Positions 27,075-40,087 of a DNA stretch of 64,000 bases are shown piece after piece. Within the stretch, counting starts at the first letter, position 1; every line of letters starts with the position of its first letter. This DNA comes from Paracidovorax avenae (GTDB lineage Bacteria; Pseudomonadota; Gammaproteobacteria; Burkholderiales; Burkholderiaceae_C). The notes beneath the pieces were generated by a model that worked only from the letters and a program-made list of their open reading frames with translations, had not been told where the DNA came from and made no database searches. Location: NCBI RefSeq assembly GCF_040892545.1, contig NZ_CP156079.1, positions 372,001-436,000 of the forward strand. Reading direction: 5' to 3'. The position numbers and the translations under genes are program-made.

Positions 27075-27792
27075 GGTGGCAGACGGCGCGCAGCGGCAGG
27101 CGGGAACGGAAATGGCGGGAGACGGCGCGTCGGCGGACCGCCTCGCCCAGGAATTCGTGCATTTCGCCGTGGAGGCGGGCGTGCTCAGGTTCGGCGAATT
27201 CAAGACCAAGGCGGGCCGCATGAGCCCGTACTTCTTCAATGCCGGGCTTTTCGACGATGGCGCCAAGATGGGCCGGCTCGCGGAATTCTATGCAAAAGCC
27301 TTGGTCGCAAGCGGCATCGAATTCGACATGGTCTTCGGGCCCGCCTACAAGGGCATCCCGCTGGCCGCCACGGTGGCGGTGGAACTGGCCCGCCATGGCC
27401 GCAATGTCCCCTTCGCCTACAACCGCAAGGAGGCCAAGGACCATGGCGAGGGCGGCACGCTGGTCGGCGCGCCGCTGCAGGGCCGCGTCCTCATCGTGGA
27501 TGACGTGATGTCCGCCGGCACCGCCGCGCGCGAATCCATCGCGCTCATCCGGGCCGCCGGGGCCGTTCCCCACGCGATGGCCATCGCCCTCGACCGCCAG
27601 GAAAAGGCCACCGAGAACGGCCAGGACGTGGACCACAGCGCCGTGCAGTACGTGCGCAGCCAGCTGGGCATGCAGGTGTGCACCATCGCCAAGCTGGCCG
27701 ATTTATTGCAATATCTGCAGGACCGTGGGGGCTCCGGCATGGGCGCCCACCACGAGCGCGTGCTGGCCTACCGCCAGCGCTACGGCGTCTGA
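27073..27792 (+). CDS. pyrE: Orotate phosphoribosyltransferase
   Basis: A 239-residue enzyme of pyrimidine synthesis that converts orotate and PRPP to OMP. The PRPP-binding motif is VLIVDDVMSAGTA, and the substrate loop KEAKDHGEGG is intact. Start is ATG at 27073, supported by AGGGAAG upstream; another in-frame ATG at 27112 would shorten a non-conserved N-terminus. Its start overlaps that of xth on the other strand. Followed 76 bp later by the DUF4124 gene. Confidence 0.95.
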   Translation: MVADGAQRQAGTEMAGDGASADRLAQEFVHFAVEAGVLRFGEFKTKAGRMSPYFFNAGLFDDGAKMGRLAEFYAKALVASGIEFDMVFGPAYKGIPLAATVAVELARHGRNVPFAYNRKEAKDHGEGGTLVGAPLQGRVLIVDDVMSAGTAARESIALIRAAGAVPHAMAIALDRQEKATENGQDVDHSAVQYVRSQLGMQVCTIAKLADLLQYLQDRGGSGMGAHHERVLAYRQRYGV

Positions 27793-27868
27793 ACCGCGCC
27801 TGACCTTTCTTCGCACGCCGCATCGGGCCCTTTTCGGGGCGGCGGGAGAGCATAGACACCTGCACAGC

Positions 27869-28558
27869 ATGGAAGCCCTTCCGGTGAAGCAACTGAGCCT
27901 CTGGCGCGCTGGCGCCGGAGCGGCGCTGGCCTTCCTGTGCGGTGCCGCGGCCCAGGCGCAGCAGCAGCCCGGGCCCGGCGGCATCTACACCTGCGTGGAT
28001 GCCAAGGGCCGCCGCCTCACCGCGGACCGCCCCATCTCCGAGTGCTCCGACCGCGAGCAGCGCGTGCTGGGCCCGTCCGGCACGGAGCGCTCGCGCGTGG
28101 GTCCCATCCTGTCCGACCAGGAGCGTGCCGCGCTGGAAGCCCAGCGCCGCAAGGAGGCCGACGAACGGGCGCGCGCCGCCGAGGAGCGGCGCCGCGAGCG
28201 CGTGCTGGTCGCCCGCTATCCGGACCAGGCCGCGCACGATGCCGAGCGCGCGGCGGCCATCGCGCAGGTGAACGAGGTGACGTCCGTGGCCGAGGCCCGC
28301 GTGGCCGAACTGCGGCGCCAGCGCAAGGCACTCGACGCCGAGATGGAGTTCTACCGCCGCGACCCGTCCAAGGCCCCCATGGCATTGCGCCGCCAGATCG
28401 CCGAGCAGGAGGAGTCGCTCGCCCAGCAGCAGCGGTTCATCGCCTCGCAGGAGGACGAAAAGCGCCGGGTGCACCAGCGCTTCGACGCGGAACTGGCCCA
28501 TTTGCGCCAGCTCTGGGCCGCGCAGCAGGGCATGCCGGTGGTACCGGCCTCTCGCTGA
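27869..28558 (+). CDS. DUF4124-domain exported protein with coiled coil
   Basis: A 229-residue protein. A signal peptide covers about 1-31 (cleavage near AQAQQ). A short DUF4124 domain follows (GIYTCVDAKGRRLTADRPISEC), with two Cys that could form a disulfide. From about 75 to 215 the sequence is dense in Glu, Arg, Ala and Gln in a heptad-like pattern, indicating a long helix or coiled coil. It is probably periplasmic. Function unknown; such proteins commonly accompany housekeeping genes in Comamonadaceae. Convergent with gatB, 38 bp apart, with a GC hairpin but no U-tract between. Confidence 0.85.
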   Translation: MEALPVKQLSLWRAGAGAALAFLCGAAAQAQQQPGPGGIYTCVDAKGRRLTADRPISECSDREQRVLGPSGTERSRVGPILSDQERAALEAQRRKEADERARAAEERRRERVLVARYPDQAAHDAERAAAIAQVNEVTSVAEARVAELRRQRKALDAEMEFYRRDPSKAPMALRRQIAEQEESLAQQQRFIASQEDEKRRVHQRFDAELAHLRQLWAAQQGMPVVPASR

Positions 28559-28596
28559 CCGGGGATCGGCCAGCCCCGGCCCCTATACCACCAGCG

Positions 28597-30051
28597 TCAG
28601 GCGGCCGCGAGCCGCGCGCGCAACATCTCGTTGACCTGCTGCGGGTTCGCCTTGCCCTTGCTGGCCTTCATGGCCTGGCCCACCAGGGCATTGAATGCCT
28701 TGTCCTTGCCGGCCTTGAACTGGGCCACGTTGTCGGGGTTGGCGGCGATCACCTCGTCGATGATCTTCTCCAGCGCGCCGGAGTCGTTCATCTGCCTGAG
28801 GCCCCTGGCCTCGATCACCGCATCCACGTCCTGGCCTTCGCCGGTCCAGAGTGCATCGAACACCTGCCGGGCGGCGGCATTGGAAATGGTGCCGTCGGCG
28901 ATGCGCTGGATCAGCTTCGCCAGCAGCGCGGCCGTCACCGGCGCGGCGGCGATGTCGGTCTCGCCCGCATTCACGCGGCGCGACACTTCGCCCATGATCC
29001 AGTTGCTCGCAAGCTTGGGGCTGCCGCTGGCTTTCGCGGCTTCCTCGAAGTAGGCCGCCATGGCCTTGGACTGGGTGAGCGTGGTCGCGTCGTATTCCGG
29101 CAGGCCATAGTCGGCCACGAAGCGTGCGGCCATGGTGCGTGGCAGTTCGGGCATGCGCGCGCGTTCTTCCTGCACCCACTGCTCCGAAATCCGCAGGGGC
29201 GGCAGGTCCGGGTCGGGGAAATAGCGGTAGTCGGCCGCGTCTTCCTTGGTGCGCATGGCGCGGGTCTCGCCCGTGTCCGGGTCGAACAGCACGGTGGCCT
29301 GCTGGATGGCGTGTCCGTCCTCGATCTGCTCGATCTGCCAGCGGATCTCGTAGTCGATCGCCTGCTGCATGAACTTGAAGCTGTTCAGGTTCTTGATCTC
29401 GCGGCGCGTGCCCAGCGGCGCCCCCGGCTTGCGCACGGAGACGTTGGCGTCGCAGCGGAACGAGCCTTCCTGCATGTTGCCGTCGCAGATGCCGATCCAG
29501 GTCACGATCTTGTGCAGCTCGCGGGCATAGGCCACGGCCTCCTCGCTGCTGCGGATGTCGGGCTCGGTCACGATCTCCAGCAGCGGCGTGCCGGCGCGGT
29601 TCAGGTCGATGCCCGACTGGCCGATGAAGTCCTCGTGCAGCGACTTGCCCGCGTCTTCCTCCAGGTGGGCGCGCACCAGGCGCACGGTCTTCTTCTCGTC
29701 GCCGAGATAGAACGACACCTCGCCGCCCTGCACCACCGGGATCTCGAACTGGCTGATCTGGTAGCCCTTGGGCAGGTCGGGGTAGAAGTAGTTTTTGCGC
29801 GCGAAGATGCTCTCGGGCGCGACCCTGGAGCCCAGGGCCAGGCCCAGGCGAATGGCGCAGGCCACGGCCTCGCGGTTCATCACGGGCAGCGTGCCGGGCA
29901 GGGCCAGGTCCACCGCGCAGGCCTGGGTGTTGGGCTCGGCGCCGAAGGCCGTGGGCGCGCGGCTGAAGATCTTCGATTGCGTGGCGAGCTGGGTGTGGGT
30001 CTCGAAGCCGATGACGACTTCGTAGCCGTGGATGAGTTTGCTGGTCGTCAT
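28597..30051 (-). CDS. gatB: Asp-tRNA(Asn)/Glu-tRNA(Gln) amidotransferase subunit B
   Basis: A 484-residue subunit that recognises mischarged tRNA and performs the kinase step. Signature stretches include [29 protein letters not shown]-type [13 protein letters not shown], and [12 protein letters not shown]; the tail (about 335-484) is the GatB/YqeY domain. Start ATG is at 30051, 1 nt after the gatA stop, so it is translationally coupled. The presence of GatCAB implies indirect aminoacylation of Gln- and/or Asn-tRNA. Confidence 0.97.
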   Translation of the reverse strand: MTTSKLIHGYEVVIGFETHTQLATQSKIFSRAPTAFGAEPNTQACAVDLALPGTLPVMNREAVACAIRLGLALGSRVAPESIFARKNYFYPDLPKGYQISQFEIPVVQGGEVSFYLGDEKKTVRLVRAHLEEDAGKSLHEDFIGQSGIDLNRAGTPLLEIVTEPDIRSSEEAVAYARELHKIVTWIGICDGNMQEGSFRCDANVSVRKPGAPLGTRREIKNLNSFKFMQQAIDYEIRWQIEQIEDGHAIQQATVLFDPDTGETRAMRTKEDAADYRYFPDPDLPPLRISEQWVQEERARMPELPRTMAARFVADYGLPEYDATTLTQSKAMAAYFEEAAKASGSPKLASNWIMGEVSRRVNAGETDIAAAPVTAALLAKLIQRIADGTISNAAARQVFDALWTGEGQDVDAVIEARGLRQMNDSGALEKIIDEVIAANPDNVAQFKAGKDKAFNALVGQAMKASKGKANPQQVNEMLRARLAAA

Positions 30052-30052
30052 G

Positions 30053-31552
<1,500 letters not shown>

Positions 31553-31574
31553 GGATTACGTACGTTTATTCTTG

Positions 31575-31874
31575 TTATTCGATCACCTTGGGCACCAGGA
31601 ACAGGCCCCGCTCCACGGCGGGCGCGCTGCGCTGGTTGGCCTCGCGCTGGTCGGGCTCGCTCGCGGTGTCTTCCCGCAGGCGCAGGGCGATGTCCTGGAT
31701 GGCCGCGACGGGGTGGGAGAGGGGTTCCAGGCCGGCGGTATCCACAGCCCGCATCTTCTCGACGATGCCGAAAAAGCCGTTGAGCTGCGTAAGCATGCGC
31801 TCACTTTCGGCGGGGCTCAGATCGAGCCGCGCCAGGTTGGCGATGCGGCCAATGTCCTGGGGTGTCAGTGCCAT
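31575..31874 (-). CDS. gatC: Amidotransferase subunit C
   Basis: A 99-residue belt-like subunit that stabilises GatA-GatB. The N-terminal [21 protein letters not shown] and the middle [16 protein letters not shown] are typical, and [15 protein letters not shown] matches the C-terminal half. First gene of gatCAB. Divergent from mreB across 206 bp. Confidence 0.95.
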   Translation of the reverse strand: MALTPQDIGRIANLARLDLSPAESERMLTQLNGFFGIVEKMRAVDTAGLEPLSHPVAAIQDIALRLREDTASEPDQREANQRSAPAVERGLFLVPKVIE

Positions 31875-32080
31875 AGGGAAAACAGGTCCGGAAACGGGAT
31901 GTAAAGCTGCGCCGGCGTAGGGCCGGGCGGGAGTTATTCACAGGGGATGCGGTATTATCCCGGCTTTGCCGCAATACCCTCCCAACCGCCGGTCATTGTG
32001 CGAAAAAAGCCCACAAACACCCTGTAAACACCCGGCGACGGCAGGCCGACGCGCATGCCGTGCCCGAGAGGAATTCCTGA
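31875..32080. promoter_or_regulatory. Divergent gatC / mreB promoter region
   Basis: This 206-bp interval must contain promoters for gatCAB (leftward) and mreBCD-mrdA (rightward). A TATTAT at about 31952 could be the rightward -10, but no good -35 was seen at 16-18 bp, so no promoter is asserted. Confidence 0.4.
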
Positions 32081-33124
<1,044 letters not shown>

Positions 33125-33275
33125 CATGACCATGCCGCGGGGCGGAGGTTGCGGGTCCGCCGGCCGGGCGGGCCGGCCGCCGTGCCTGCGTCCCGGCGCC
33201 GCCGCGTTCGTTCCTGCATCCGTGCCCGCGCGGCACCGTTCCTCCTGACATTCCCTGCGGCTGTTCCCTACCGCC

Positions 33276-34196
33276 ATGCCCATCGGTACCCTCGAACGGA
33301 CCGCGCCGTCTTTCTTCAAGCAGGGCCCGTCGCCGCGCGCCCGCTTCGCGCTGTGCGGCGCGCTGGCACTGTTCCTCATGGTGGCGGACGCACGCTTCCA
33401 CGTCACCGAACCGCTGCGCAAGGCCATCGCCGTGGCGCTCTACCCGGTGCAGTGGGTGATGCTGCAGCCCGTGGAGTTCGTGGGCGGCGGCATGGCCTAC
33501 CTGCGCACCATGGAATCCGCCCAGGCCGAGGTCGATGCCGCGCGGCGCAACATGGTGGCCATGGCCCAGCGGGCCAACCAGGCCGAACAGCTCCTGCAGG
33601 AGAACGAGCGCCTGCGCAAGCTGCTGCAGTTGCGCGACCGGCTGCAGACGCCCGCCAGGGCCGCGCAGGTGATCTACGACGCCGCCGACCCCTATACCCG
33701 CCGGGTGATGATCGACCAGGGCCAGATGGCCGGCATCGTGCTCGGCTCCCCGGTCATGGACGAATCGGGCATGCTCGGCCAGGTGACCCGGGTGCATCCG
33801 CTGCTGAGCGAGGTCACCCTGCTCATCGACCGCGACCAGGCCATTCCGGTCATGAACGTGCGCACCGGAGCGCGCGGCGTCGCCTACGGCGACCCCGTCA
33901 TCGCGCACGGCGGCGGGATGGAGCTGCGCTTCATGCCCAGCAATGCCGACGTGCAGGAGGGCGACCTGCTCACCACCAGCGGGGTGGACGGCCTCTATCC
34001 GCCAGGCCTGCCCGTGGCCCGCATCGTGCGCGTGGAGCGCCGGGCCGACTCCGCCTTCGCCCGCATCTACTGCGCGCCCCTGGCGCAGGCGCAGGGCGCC
34101 CGCCACGTCATGGTGCTGCAGCCCCTCGATACCGGCCTGCCCGAACGGCCCCCGGCCGCCGAGCCCGCGCCAGCGCGCAAGGGGGGCCGCCGATGA
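33276..34196 (+). CDS. mreC: Rod-shape-determining protein MreC
   Basis: A 306-residue bitopic protein. One transmembrane helix (about 26-44) is followed by a periplasmic coiled coil (about 80-120, LLQENERLRKLLQLRDRL) and the beta-barrel domains (IDQGQMAGIVLGSPVMDESGMLGQV). The C-terminal tail is Pro/Ala-rich. It links MreB to PBP2 in the elongasome. Its stop overlaps the mreD start (ATGA). The 151-bp mreB-mreC gap is GC-rich with inverted repeats but no gene. Confidence 0.95.
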   Translation: MPIGTLERTAPSFFKQGPSPRARFALCGALALFLMVADARFHVTEPLRKAIAVALYPVQWVMLQPVEFVGGGMAYLRTMESAQAEVDAARRNMVAMAQRANQAEQLLQENERLRKLLQLRDRLQTPARAAQVIYDAADPYTRRVMIDQGQMAGIVLGSPVMDESGMLGQVTRVHPLLSEVTLLIDRDQAIPVMNVRTGARGVAYGDPVIAHGGGMELRFMPSNADVQEGDLLTTSGVDGLYPPGLPVARIVRVERRADSAFARIYCAPLAQAQGARHVMVLQPLDTGLPERPPAAEPAPARKGGRR

Positions 34197-34711
34197 TCAT
34201 GCCCCGCGGCGAGCAGCTGCTGCTGCCCGTGCGTCCCGCCTTCATCGCGGCCAGCCTGCTGGTGGCGCTGGCGTTCAACATGCTGCCGCTCGGGCGCGTG
34301 GTATGGACGCCCGACCTCGTCATGGTGCTGCTCGTTTTCTGGGGCGTGCACCAGTCGCAGCGCGTGGGCATGGCCGTCGCCTTCGTCATGGGCCTGTGCA
34401 TGGACGTCTACCAGACCGCGCTGCTGGGGCAGCATGCGCTGGCCTACTGCGCCATGATGTTCGGCGCGATCTACCTGCACCGGCGCCTGCTGTGGTTCAG
34501 CCCGTTCTCGCAGGCGCTGCAGGTGCTGCCCCTGTTCCTGGCCGCGCATGCGATCGAGCTGCTCGTGCGCATGGTCTCGGGCGGCATCCTGCCCGGGCTG
34601 CCGGGGCTGATCGCCCCCGTGATCGAGGCCCTGCTGTGGCCGCTGGCCAGCTGGGTGCTGCTCGCGCCGCAGCGCCGCCCGCCCGACCGCGACGAGAACC
34701 GGCCGCTCTGA
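34193..34711 (+). CDS. mreD: Rod-shape-determining protein MreD
   Basis: A 172-residue membrane protein with five to six helices (ASLLVALAFNMLPLG, VVWTPDLVMVLLVFWGVHQS and onward). WTPD and the GLCMDVYQTALLGQHAL motif are typical of MreD. It starts with ATG at 34193, overlapping mreC by 4 nt, hence coupled translation. It acts with MreC and PBP2 in elongation. Confidence 0.95.
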   Translation: MIMPRGEQLLLPVRPAFIAASLLVALAFNMLPLGRVVWTPDLVMVLLVFWGVHQSQRVGMAVAFVMGLCMDVYQTALLGQHALAYCAMMFGAIYLHRRLLWFSPFSQALQVLPLFLAAHAIELLVRMVSGGILPGLPGLIAPVIEALLWPLASWVLLAPQRRPPDRDENRPL

Positions 34712-34744
34712 CGCGTCCCTCCTCTTTTCTTCCGCCCTGCCGAC

Positions 34745-36691
34745 ATGACCGAGCTGCGCAACACCGAGGCCGATCTCTCGCGGTTCCGCCTGCGCGTCTT
34801 CGTCGTGGGCCTGGTGGTGCTGCTGGCCATGTGCCTCATCGTGGCGCGCCTGCTCGTGCTGCAGGTGGTGCGCCACGAAGACCTTGCCGACCAGGCCGAG
34901 AGCAACCGCACCGCGGTCGTTCCCATCGTGCCCAACCGCGGGCTCATCCAGGACCGCAACGGCGTGGTGCTGGCCACCAACTACTCGGCCTACACCCTGG
35001 AGATCACGCCCTCGAAGGTCGATGGCCTGGAGGACACGATCGACGAGCTCTCCAAGGTCGTGGAGATCCACGCGCGCGACCGGCGCCGGTTCAAGCGCCT
35101 CATGGAGGAGTCGCGCAGCTTCGAGTCCCTGCCGATCCGCACGCGCCTCTCGGACCAGGAGGTCGCCCGTTTCACCGCCCAGCGCTACCGCTTCCCGGGC
35201 GTGGACATCAAGGCGCGGCTCTTCCGCAATTACCCGCTGGGCGAGATCGCGAGCCATGCCATCGGCTACATCGGCCGCATCAACCAGCGCGAGAAGGAGC
35301 GCATCGAGGATTCCGAGGACGCGGCCAACTACCGCGGCACGGACCACATCGGCAAGCTCGGCATCGAGCAGAGCCAGGAGACCACGCTGCACGGCCAGAC
35401 CGGTGTGGAGCGCATGGAGACCTCGGCCGGCGGCCACGCCGTGCGGCGTCTCGCGAGCCATCCGGCCACGCCGGGCAACACCGTGATGCTGTCGCTCGAC
35501 ATCAAGCTGCAGAAGCTGGTGGAGGACATGTTCGGCGACCGGCGCGGCGCGCTCGTGGCGATCGACCCTCGCAACGGCGAAGTGCTCGCGCTGGTATCGA
35601 AGCCCACGTTCGATCCGAACCTGTTCGTGGAAGGCATCGATTCGGAGAACTGGCAGGCGCTCAACGAATCCATCGACAAGCCGCTGCTCAACCGCGCGCT
35701 GCGCGGCACCTACCCGCCCGGCTCCACCTACAAGCCATTCATGGCGCTCGGCGCGCTGCAGCTGAACAAGCGCTCGCCCACGCAGGTATACAACGACCCG
35801 GGCTTCTATACCTACGGCGGCCACACCTTCCGCAGCCACGAAGGCGGCCTGGGCGGCGTGGACATGGTGCGCGCCATCCAGTTCTCCAGCAACACCTACT
35901 TCTACTCGCTGGCCGTGGACATGGGCGTGGACACCATCCACGACTTCATGAAGCCGCTGGGCTTCGGCCAGATCACCGGCATCGATCTCAACGGCGAGGT
36001 GCGCGGCGTGCTGCCCAGCACCGAGTGGAAGCGCAATACCTACAAGCGCCCGGAGATGAAGCGCTGGTATTCGGGCGAGACGGTGTCCCTCGGCATCGGC
36101 CAGGGCTACAACAGCTTCACCATGCTGCAGCTGGCCTCGGCCGAGGCCACGCTCGCCAACGGCGGCATCCGCTACCGCCCGCACCTGGTGAAGGCGGTGC
36201 GTGACACCGTCACCGGCGTGGTCACCGAGGTGCAGCAGCCGCCCGGCGAGAACCTCGGCTATTCGCCGAAGAACCTGGAAATCGTGCGCAACGGCCTCAC
36301 GGCGGTGATCAAGGCCGGCACGGGCACGCGCGTGTTCGCAGGTGCTCCGTACACCGCGGCCGGCAAGACCGGCACCGCGCAGGCCGTGAGCCTCGGGCAG
36401 AACGTGAAGTACAACGCCAAGCTGCTGGAAGAGCACCAGCGCGACCACTCGCTGTTCGCCGCCTTCGCGCCGGTGGAGAACCCCCGCATCGCCGTGGCGG
36501 TGATCGTCGAGAACGCGGGTTTTGGCGCGGCCGCCGCGGCGCCGATCGTGCGCCGCGTGTTCGATTACTGGCTCCAGGGCGACTACCCCAACGAGCAGGA
36601 CCTGGCGGCGGTCGCCAAGGGCCAGGCCGGCGCCCCGATGGGCACGCCGCGCCGCGCGGCCGATGTGCAGGTCACGGCCCCCGCGCCCTGA
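34745..36691 (+). CDS. mrdA: Penicillin-binding protein 2 (elongasome transpeptidase)
   Basis: A 648-residue class B transpeptidase. A signal-anchor helix (about 16-40) is followed by the pedestal domain and the catalytic domain with S327-x-x-K330 (GSTYK), SSN at 381-383 and KTG at 541-543. It crosslinks peptidoglycan during lateral growth. Located directly after mreBCD, as in many betaproteobacteria; no rodA gene follows here. The last 25 residues are low-complexity. Confidence 0.97.
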   Translation: MTELRNTEADLSRFRLRVFVVGLVVLLAMCLIVARLLVLQVVRHEDLADQAESNRTAVVPIVPNRGLIQDRNGVVLATNYSAYTLEITPSKVDGLEDTIDELSKVVEIHARDRRRFKRLMEESRSFESLPIRTRLSDQEVARFTAQRYRFPGVDIKARLFRNYPLGEIASHAIGYIGRINQREKERIEDSEDAANYRGTDHIGKLGIEQSQETTLHGQTGVERMETSAGGHAVRRLASHPATPGNTVMLSLDIKLQKLVEDMFGDRRGALVAIDPRNGEVLALVSKPTFDPNLFVEGIDSENWQALNESIDKPLLNRALRGTYPPGSTYKPFMALGALQLNKRSPTQVYNDPGFYTYGGHTFRSHEGGLGGVDMVRAIQFSSNTYFYSLAVDMGVDTIHDFMKPLGFGQITGIDLNGEVRGVLPSTEWKRNTYKRPEMKRWYSGETVSLGIGQGYNSFTMLQLASAEATLANGGIRYRPHLVKAVRDTVTGVVTEVQQPPGENLGYSPKNLEIVRNGLTAVIKAGTGTRVFAGAPYTAAGKTGTAQAVSLGQNVKYNAKLLEEHQRDHSLFAAFAPVENPRIAVAVIVENAGFGAAAAAPIVRRVFDYWLQGDYPNEQDLAAVAKGQAGAPMGTPRRAADVQVTAPAP

Positions 36692-36709
36692 CGCCGCCGG
36701 GCCGTCCCT

Positions 36710-37603
36710 TCAGCCGGCCGCCTGTGGTGCGCGCGGCGGCTGCAGCTGGCTGACGATCAGCGCGCCGACGATGAGCGCCGCCCCGCACACGCCGGCCCAG
36801 CCCAGCCGTTCGCCGATCAGCACCCAGGCCGTGAGCGCCGCGAACACGGGCTCCAGGCCGAAGACGATGGCGCTGCGCATGGCGTCCACGCGCTGCTGGC
36901 CCCACGCCTGCAGCGTGACCACCAGCACGCTGGCCACCACGCCCAGGTAGGCCACGGCGGCCCACGCATCGCCCGGCAACTGCGCGATCTGCGCCATCGA
37001 CGTGGCATGGCCGTCGTGGCGCACGCCCACCAGCACGGTGGCGGCACCGAACATCACCAGCGCCTGCATGGCCGCCATGCGCGTGGCCCGCAGTGGCGCC
37101 GCGGCCGTGCGGCGCGCGCATTCCTCGAGTGCGAGGATGTAGATGGCGTAGAACACCGTGCTGGCCAGGGTCAGGGTATCGCCCAGGTTCCAGGGCTCGT
37201 TCTCGTGGAACATCAGGCCCATGCCCGCCAGTGCCATGCCGCAGGCGGCCCACAGCGTCCACCCGTAGCGCCGGCCCAGCACGGCCATCGCCAGCAGCGG
37301 CACGACCAGCACGTTCAGGCCGGTGACGAAGGCGTTGCGGTTGCTGCTGGTGCGCGCGAGCCCCTCGATCTGCAGCCAGAACGCCAGGAACAGGAGGCCG
37401 CCCAGCAGCAGCCCCCAGCCGAGCTCTGCGCGGCGCATGCCGCGCCACATCGGGCTGAGCACGGCCAGCGCGATGGCGAAACGCATCCAGATGATCTGCA
37501 GTGCGTCCAGGTGCGCGGACAGCATCTTCATCGCGGGGAAGGTCGTCCCCCAGACCATGGTGACGAGGAGGAGGGCCAGCAGGCCCTGGCGTTCGGAGCG
37601 CAA
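36710..37603 (-). CDS. EamA/DMT-superfamily transporter
   Basis: A 297-residue ten-helix membrane protein with two EamA repeats (LLALLLVTMVWGTTFPAMKML and LTLASTVFYAIYILALEE). No ATG precedes the first helix; TTG at 37603 gives a complete first helix, while ATG at 37558 would cut it. It begins 5 nt after the stop of the amino-acid ABC ATPase gene, so it may be the last gene of that operon, perhaps exporting a related amino acid; this is inference. Confidence 0.82.
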   Translation of the reverse strand: MRSERQGLLALLLVTMVWGTTFPAMKMLSAHLDALQIIWMRFAIALAVLSPMWRGMRRAELGWGLLLGGLLFLAFWLQIEGLARTSSNRNAFVTGLNVLVVPLLAMAVLGRRYGWTLWAACGMALAGMGLMFHENEPWNLGDTLTLASTVFYAIYILALEECARRTAAAPLRATRMAAMQALVMFGAATVLVGVRHDGHATSMAQIAQLPGDAWAAVAYLGVVASVLVVTLQAWGQQRVDAMRSAIVFGLEPVFAALTAWVLIGERLGWAGVCGAALIVGALIVSQLQPPRAPQAAG

Positions 37604-37608
37604 GGCGG

Positions 37609-38363
<755 letters not shown>

Positions 38364-38367
<4 letters not shown>

Positions 38368-39146
38368 TGGGCGCGGCCCTCCACGTCGAAGCGGTGCTCG
38401 ATGGCGTTCGACACCTGGGTGACCAGCGTGGTCAGCAGCAGGTAGGTGATGGCCACCGTGGAGAGCGTGGCGATCGGCTGGAAGGTGGCCGACTGGATGC
38501 GGTTGCCCACGTTGGTCAGCTCCACCACGCCGATCGCGTAGGCGAGCGAGGAGTCCTTGAGCAGCGCCACGAAGTTGCTCACCAGCGGCGGCAGCGAGAT
38601 CTTGAAGGCCTGGGGGAACACCACGTCGAAGAAGACATGCGTGCGCGACAGACCCAGGGCACGAGCTGCTTCGGTCTGCCCGCGCGGCACGGCCAGCAGG
38701 CCCGCGCGGATGGCTTCGGAGTTGTAGGCGCCCACGTTCAGGCCCAGCGCCACCACGGCGGCGGCGAAGTCGGGCAGGTTGAGCCCCGGCACCAGCACCG
38801 GCAGCGCGAAATACACGAACAGGATCTGCACCAGCAGCGGCGTGCCGCGGATCACCCAGATGTAGAAGCGGGCCACCCAGCGCAGCGGCGTCCAGCGCGC
38901 GGTGCGGGCCAGGGCCGCGCCGGTGCCGAGAACGAGGCCGCAGAACCCGCTCACGAGCGTGAGCCAGAGCGTGGTGCGCGCGCCGTCGGCGAAGGCCTGC
39001 GCGTTGGGGCCGATGGGGTCGGGGAGGAAGGAGAGGGCCTGGCCGAGCAGGGCCAGGGCCAGCACCATCAGCACCAGGGCCGAGACCAGTGTCGCATTGC
39101 TGCGCTGCTGGCGGCTCCAGTGCCGGGGCCAAAGGGCGGTGAGCAT
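38364..39146 (-). CDS. Polar amino-acid ABC transporter, permease
   Basis: A 260-residue His/Glu/Gln/Arg-type permease. The motif GVYNSE-like [30 protein letters not shown] is the EAA coupling region; five helices are predicted. A single permease probably forms a homodimer. It lies between the binding-protein gene (64-nt gap with a strong hairpin) and the ATPase (4-nt overlap). Confidence 0.95.
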
Positions 39147-39165
39147 GGGAGGGAACGTCCGGAAG

Positions 39166-39201
39166 GCCGGCGGCTGCGTCCGCGGCGGGACGCAGGCCGG
39201 C
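39166..39201 (-). other. Strong intercistronic hairpin between binding-protein and permease genes
   Basis: An 8-bp perfect stem (39174-39181 with 39188-39195) with a 6-nt loop is extended by an outer GCCGGC/GCCGGC pairing (39166-39171 with 39196-39201). No U-tract follows, so it is not an intrinsic terminator. Such hairpins commonly protect the upstream binding-protein mRNA and lower expression of the permease. Confidence 0.55.
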
Positions 39202-39210
39202 GGTCAGGGA

Positions 39211-39978
39211 TCAGGGGGTGCAGCGGACGTCTTCGTTGAAGTACTTCTTCGACACGGCGGCATAGCTGCCGTCGGCCAGGATCTCGGCGAAGGCCTTGTT
39301 CCAGGCATCGGCCAGGCCGGTGTTGCCCTTGGCCACGGCCGGGGCGATCTTCTCGATGAAGAGCATGTCGCCGAGCTTCAGGCCCGCCTTGGGATTCTTG
39401 GCGGCGACTTCCTTGGCCACGAACTTGTCGGTCACCCAGGCGTCCACCCGCTTGGAGGTGAGCGCGCTGCGGGCGTCCACGTCGGTCGGGAAGTTCTTCA
39501 CGTCCTTCACGCCGGGCACCTTCTTCACGTTCTCCAGGTAGCTCGTGCCGGTCTGCACGGCCACCACCTTGCCGGCGAGGTCCTTGCCCGCGCGGATGGC
39601 AGGGTCCATGGAAATCACCATGCCGCCGGAGCAGTAGTGGGGGGTGGCGAAGGTGACGGCCTTGGAGCGCTCCTCCGTCACGCCGTGCGAGGCGATGGCG
39701 ACGTCCCAGCGGTCCTGCGCGAGGCCGGTCAGCAGGGCGTCGAAGCCCAGCGTCTTCCATTCCACCTTCAGATTCATCTTCTTGGCCACCAGGTTGGCGA
39801 CCTCGACCTCGAAGCCCGTGAGCTGCGTGCCGTTGAAATAGTTGAAGGGCGCGAACTGCCCCTCCGTGGCGATGATGATCTTGCCGTCCTTCTGGATGGC
39901 GTCGATCGGGCGGGCCTGTGCCGAGAAGGCTGCGCACAGCGCCACGGCGGCGGTGGCCATCGTCTTGAGAATCTTCAT
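39211..39978 (-). CDS. Polar amino-acid-binding periplasmic protein
   Basis: A 255-residue family 3 solute-binding protein. Signal peptide about 1-22 (cleavage after FSAQA). Motifs are IIATEGQFAPFNYFNGTQLTGFEVEVANLVAKK, WDVAIASHGVTEERSKAVTFATPHY, and VQTGTSYLE. The ligand is not certain, but the fold binds polar amino acids. ATG at 39978 with AGGAA upstream. Its leader contains a terminator-like stem. Confidence 0.95.
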   Translation of the reverse strand: MKILKTMATAAVALCAAFSAQARPIDAIQKDGKIIIATEGQFAPFNYFNGTQLTGFEVEVANLVAKKMNLKVEWKTLGFDALLTGLAQDRWDVAIASHGVTEERSKAVTFATPHYCSGGMVISMDPAIRAGKDLAGKVVAVQTGTSYLENVKKVPGVKDVKNFPTDVDARSALTSKRVDAWVTDKFVAKEVAAKNPKAGLKLGDMLFIEKIAPAVAKGNTGLADAWNKAFAEILADGSYAAVSKKYFNEDVRCTP

Positions 39979-40009
39979 CTGCGGTTCCTGGTGGGGTGGG
40001 ACAGGGTAC

Positions 40010-40041
40010 AAAAAATCCGGCTTGGCGTGTGGCGAAGCCGG
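40010..40041 (-). terminator. Intrinsic terminator or leader attenuator upstream of the amino-acid transporter
   Basis: On the minus strand CCGGCTT (40041-40035) pairs with AAGCCGG (40023-40017) and is followed by A and six U (40015-40010). It lies 32 nt before the binding-protein ATG and about 47 nt after a TATAAT on the same strand. It either ends sdaA transcripts or acts as an attenuator in the transporter leader. Confidence 0.65.
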
Positions 40042-40087
40042 ACATGGTGGACCCGCCGCCCGGGGTCGGGCGTCACGGAGTGGACAC

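Noticed and set aside
28559..28596. Hairpin CCGGGG/CCCCGG between the DUF4124 gene and gatB
   Set aside because: No U-tract on either strand; too weak to call a terminator.
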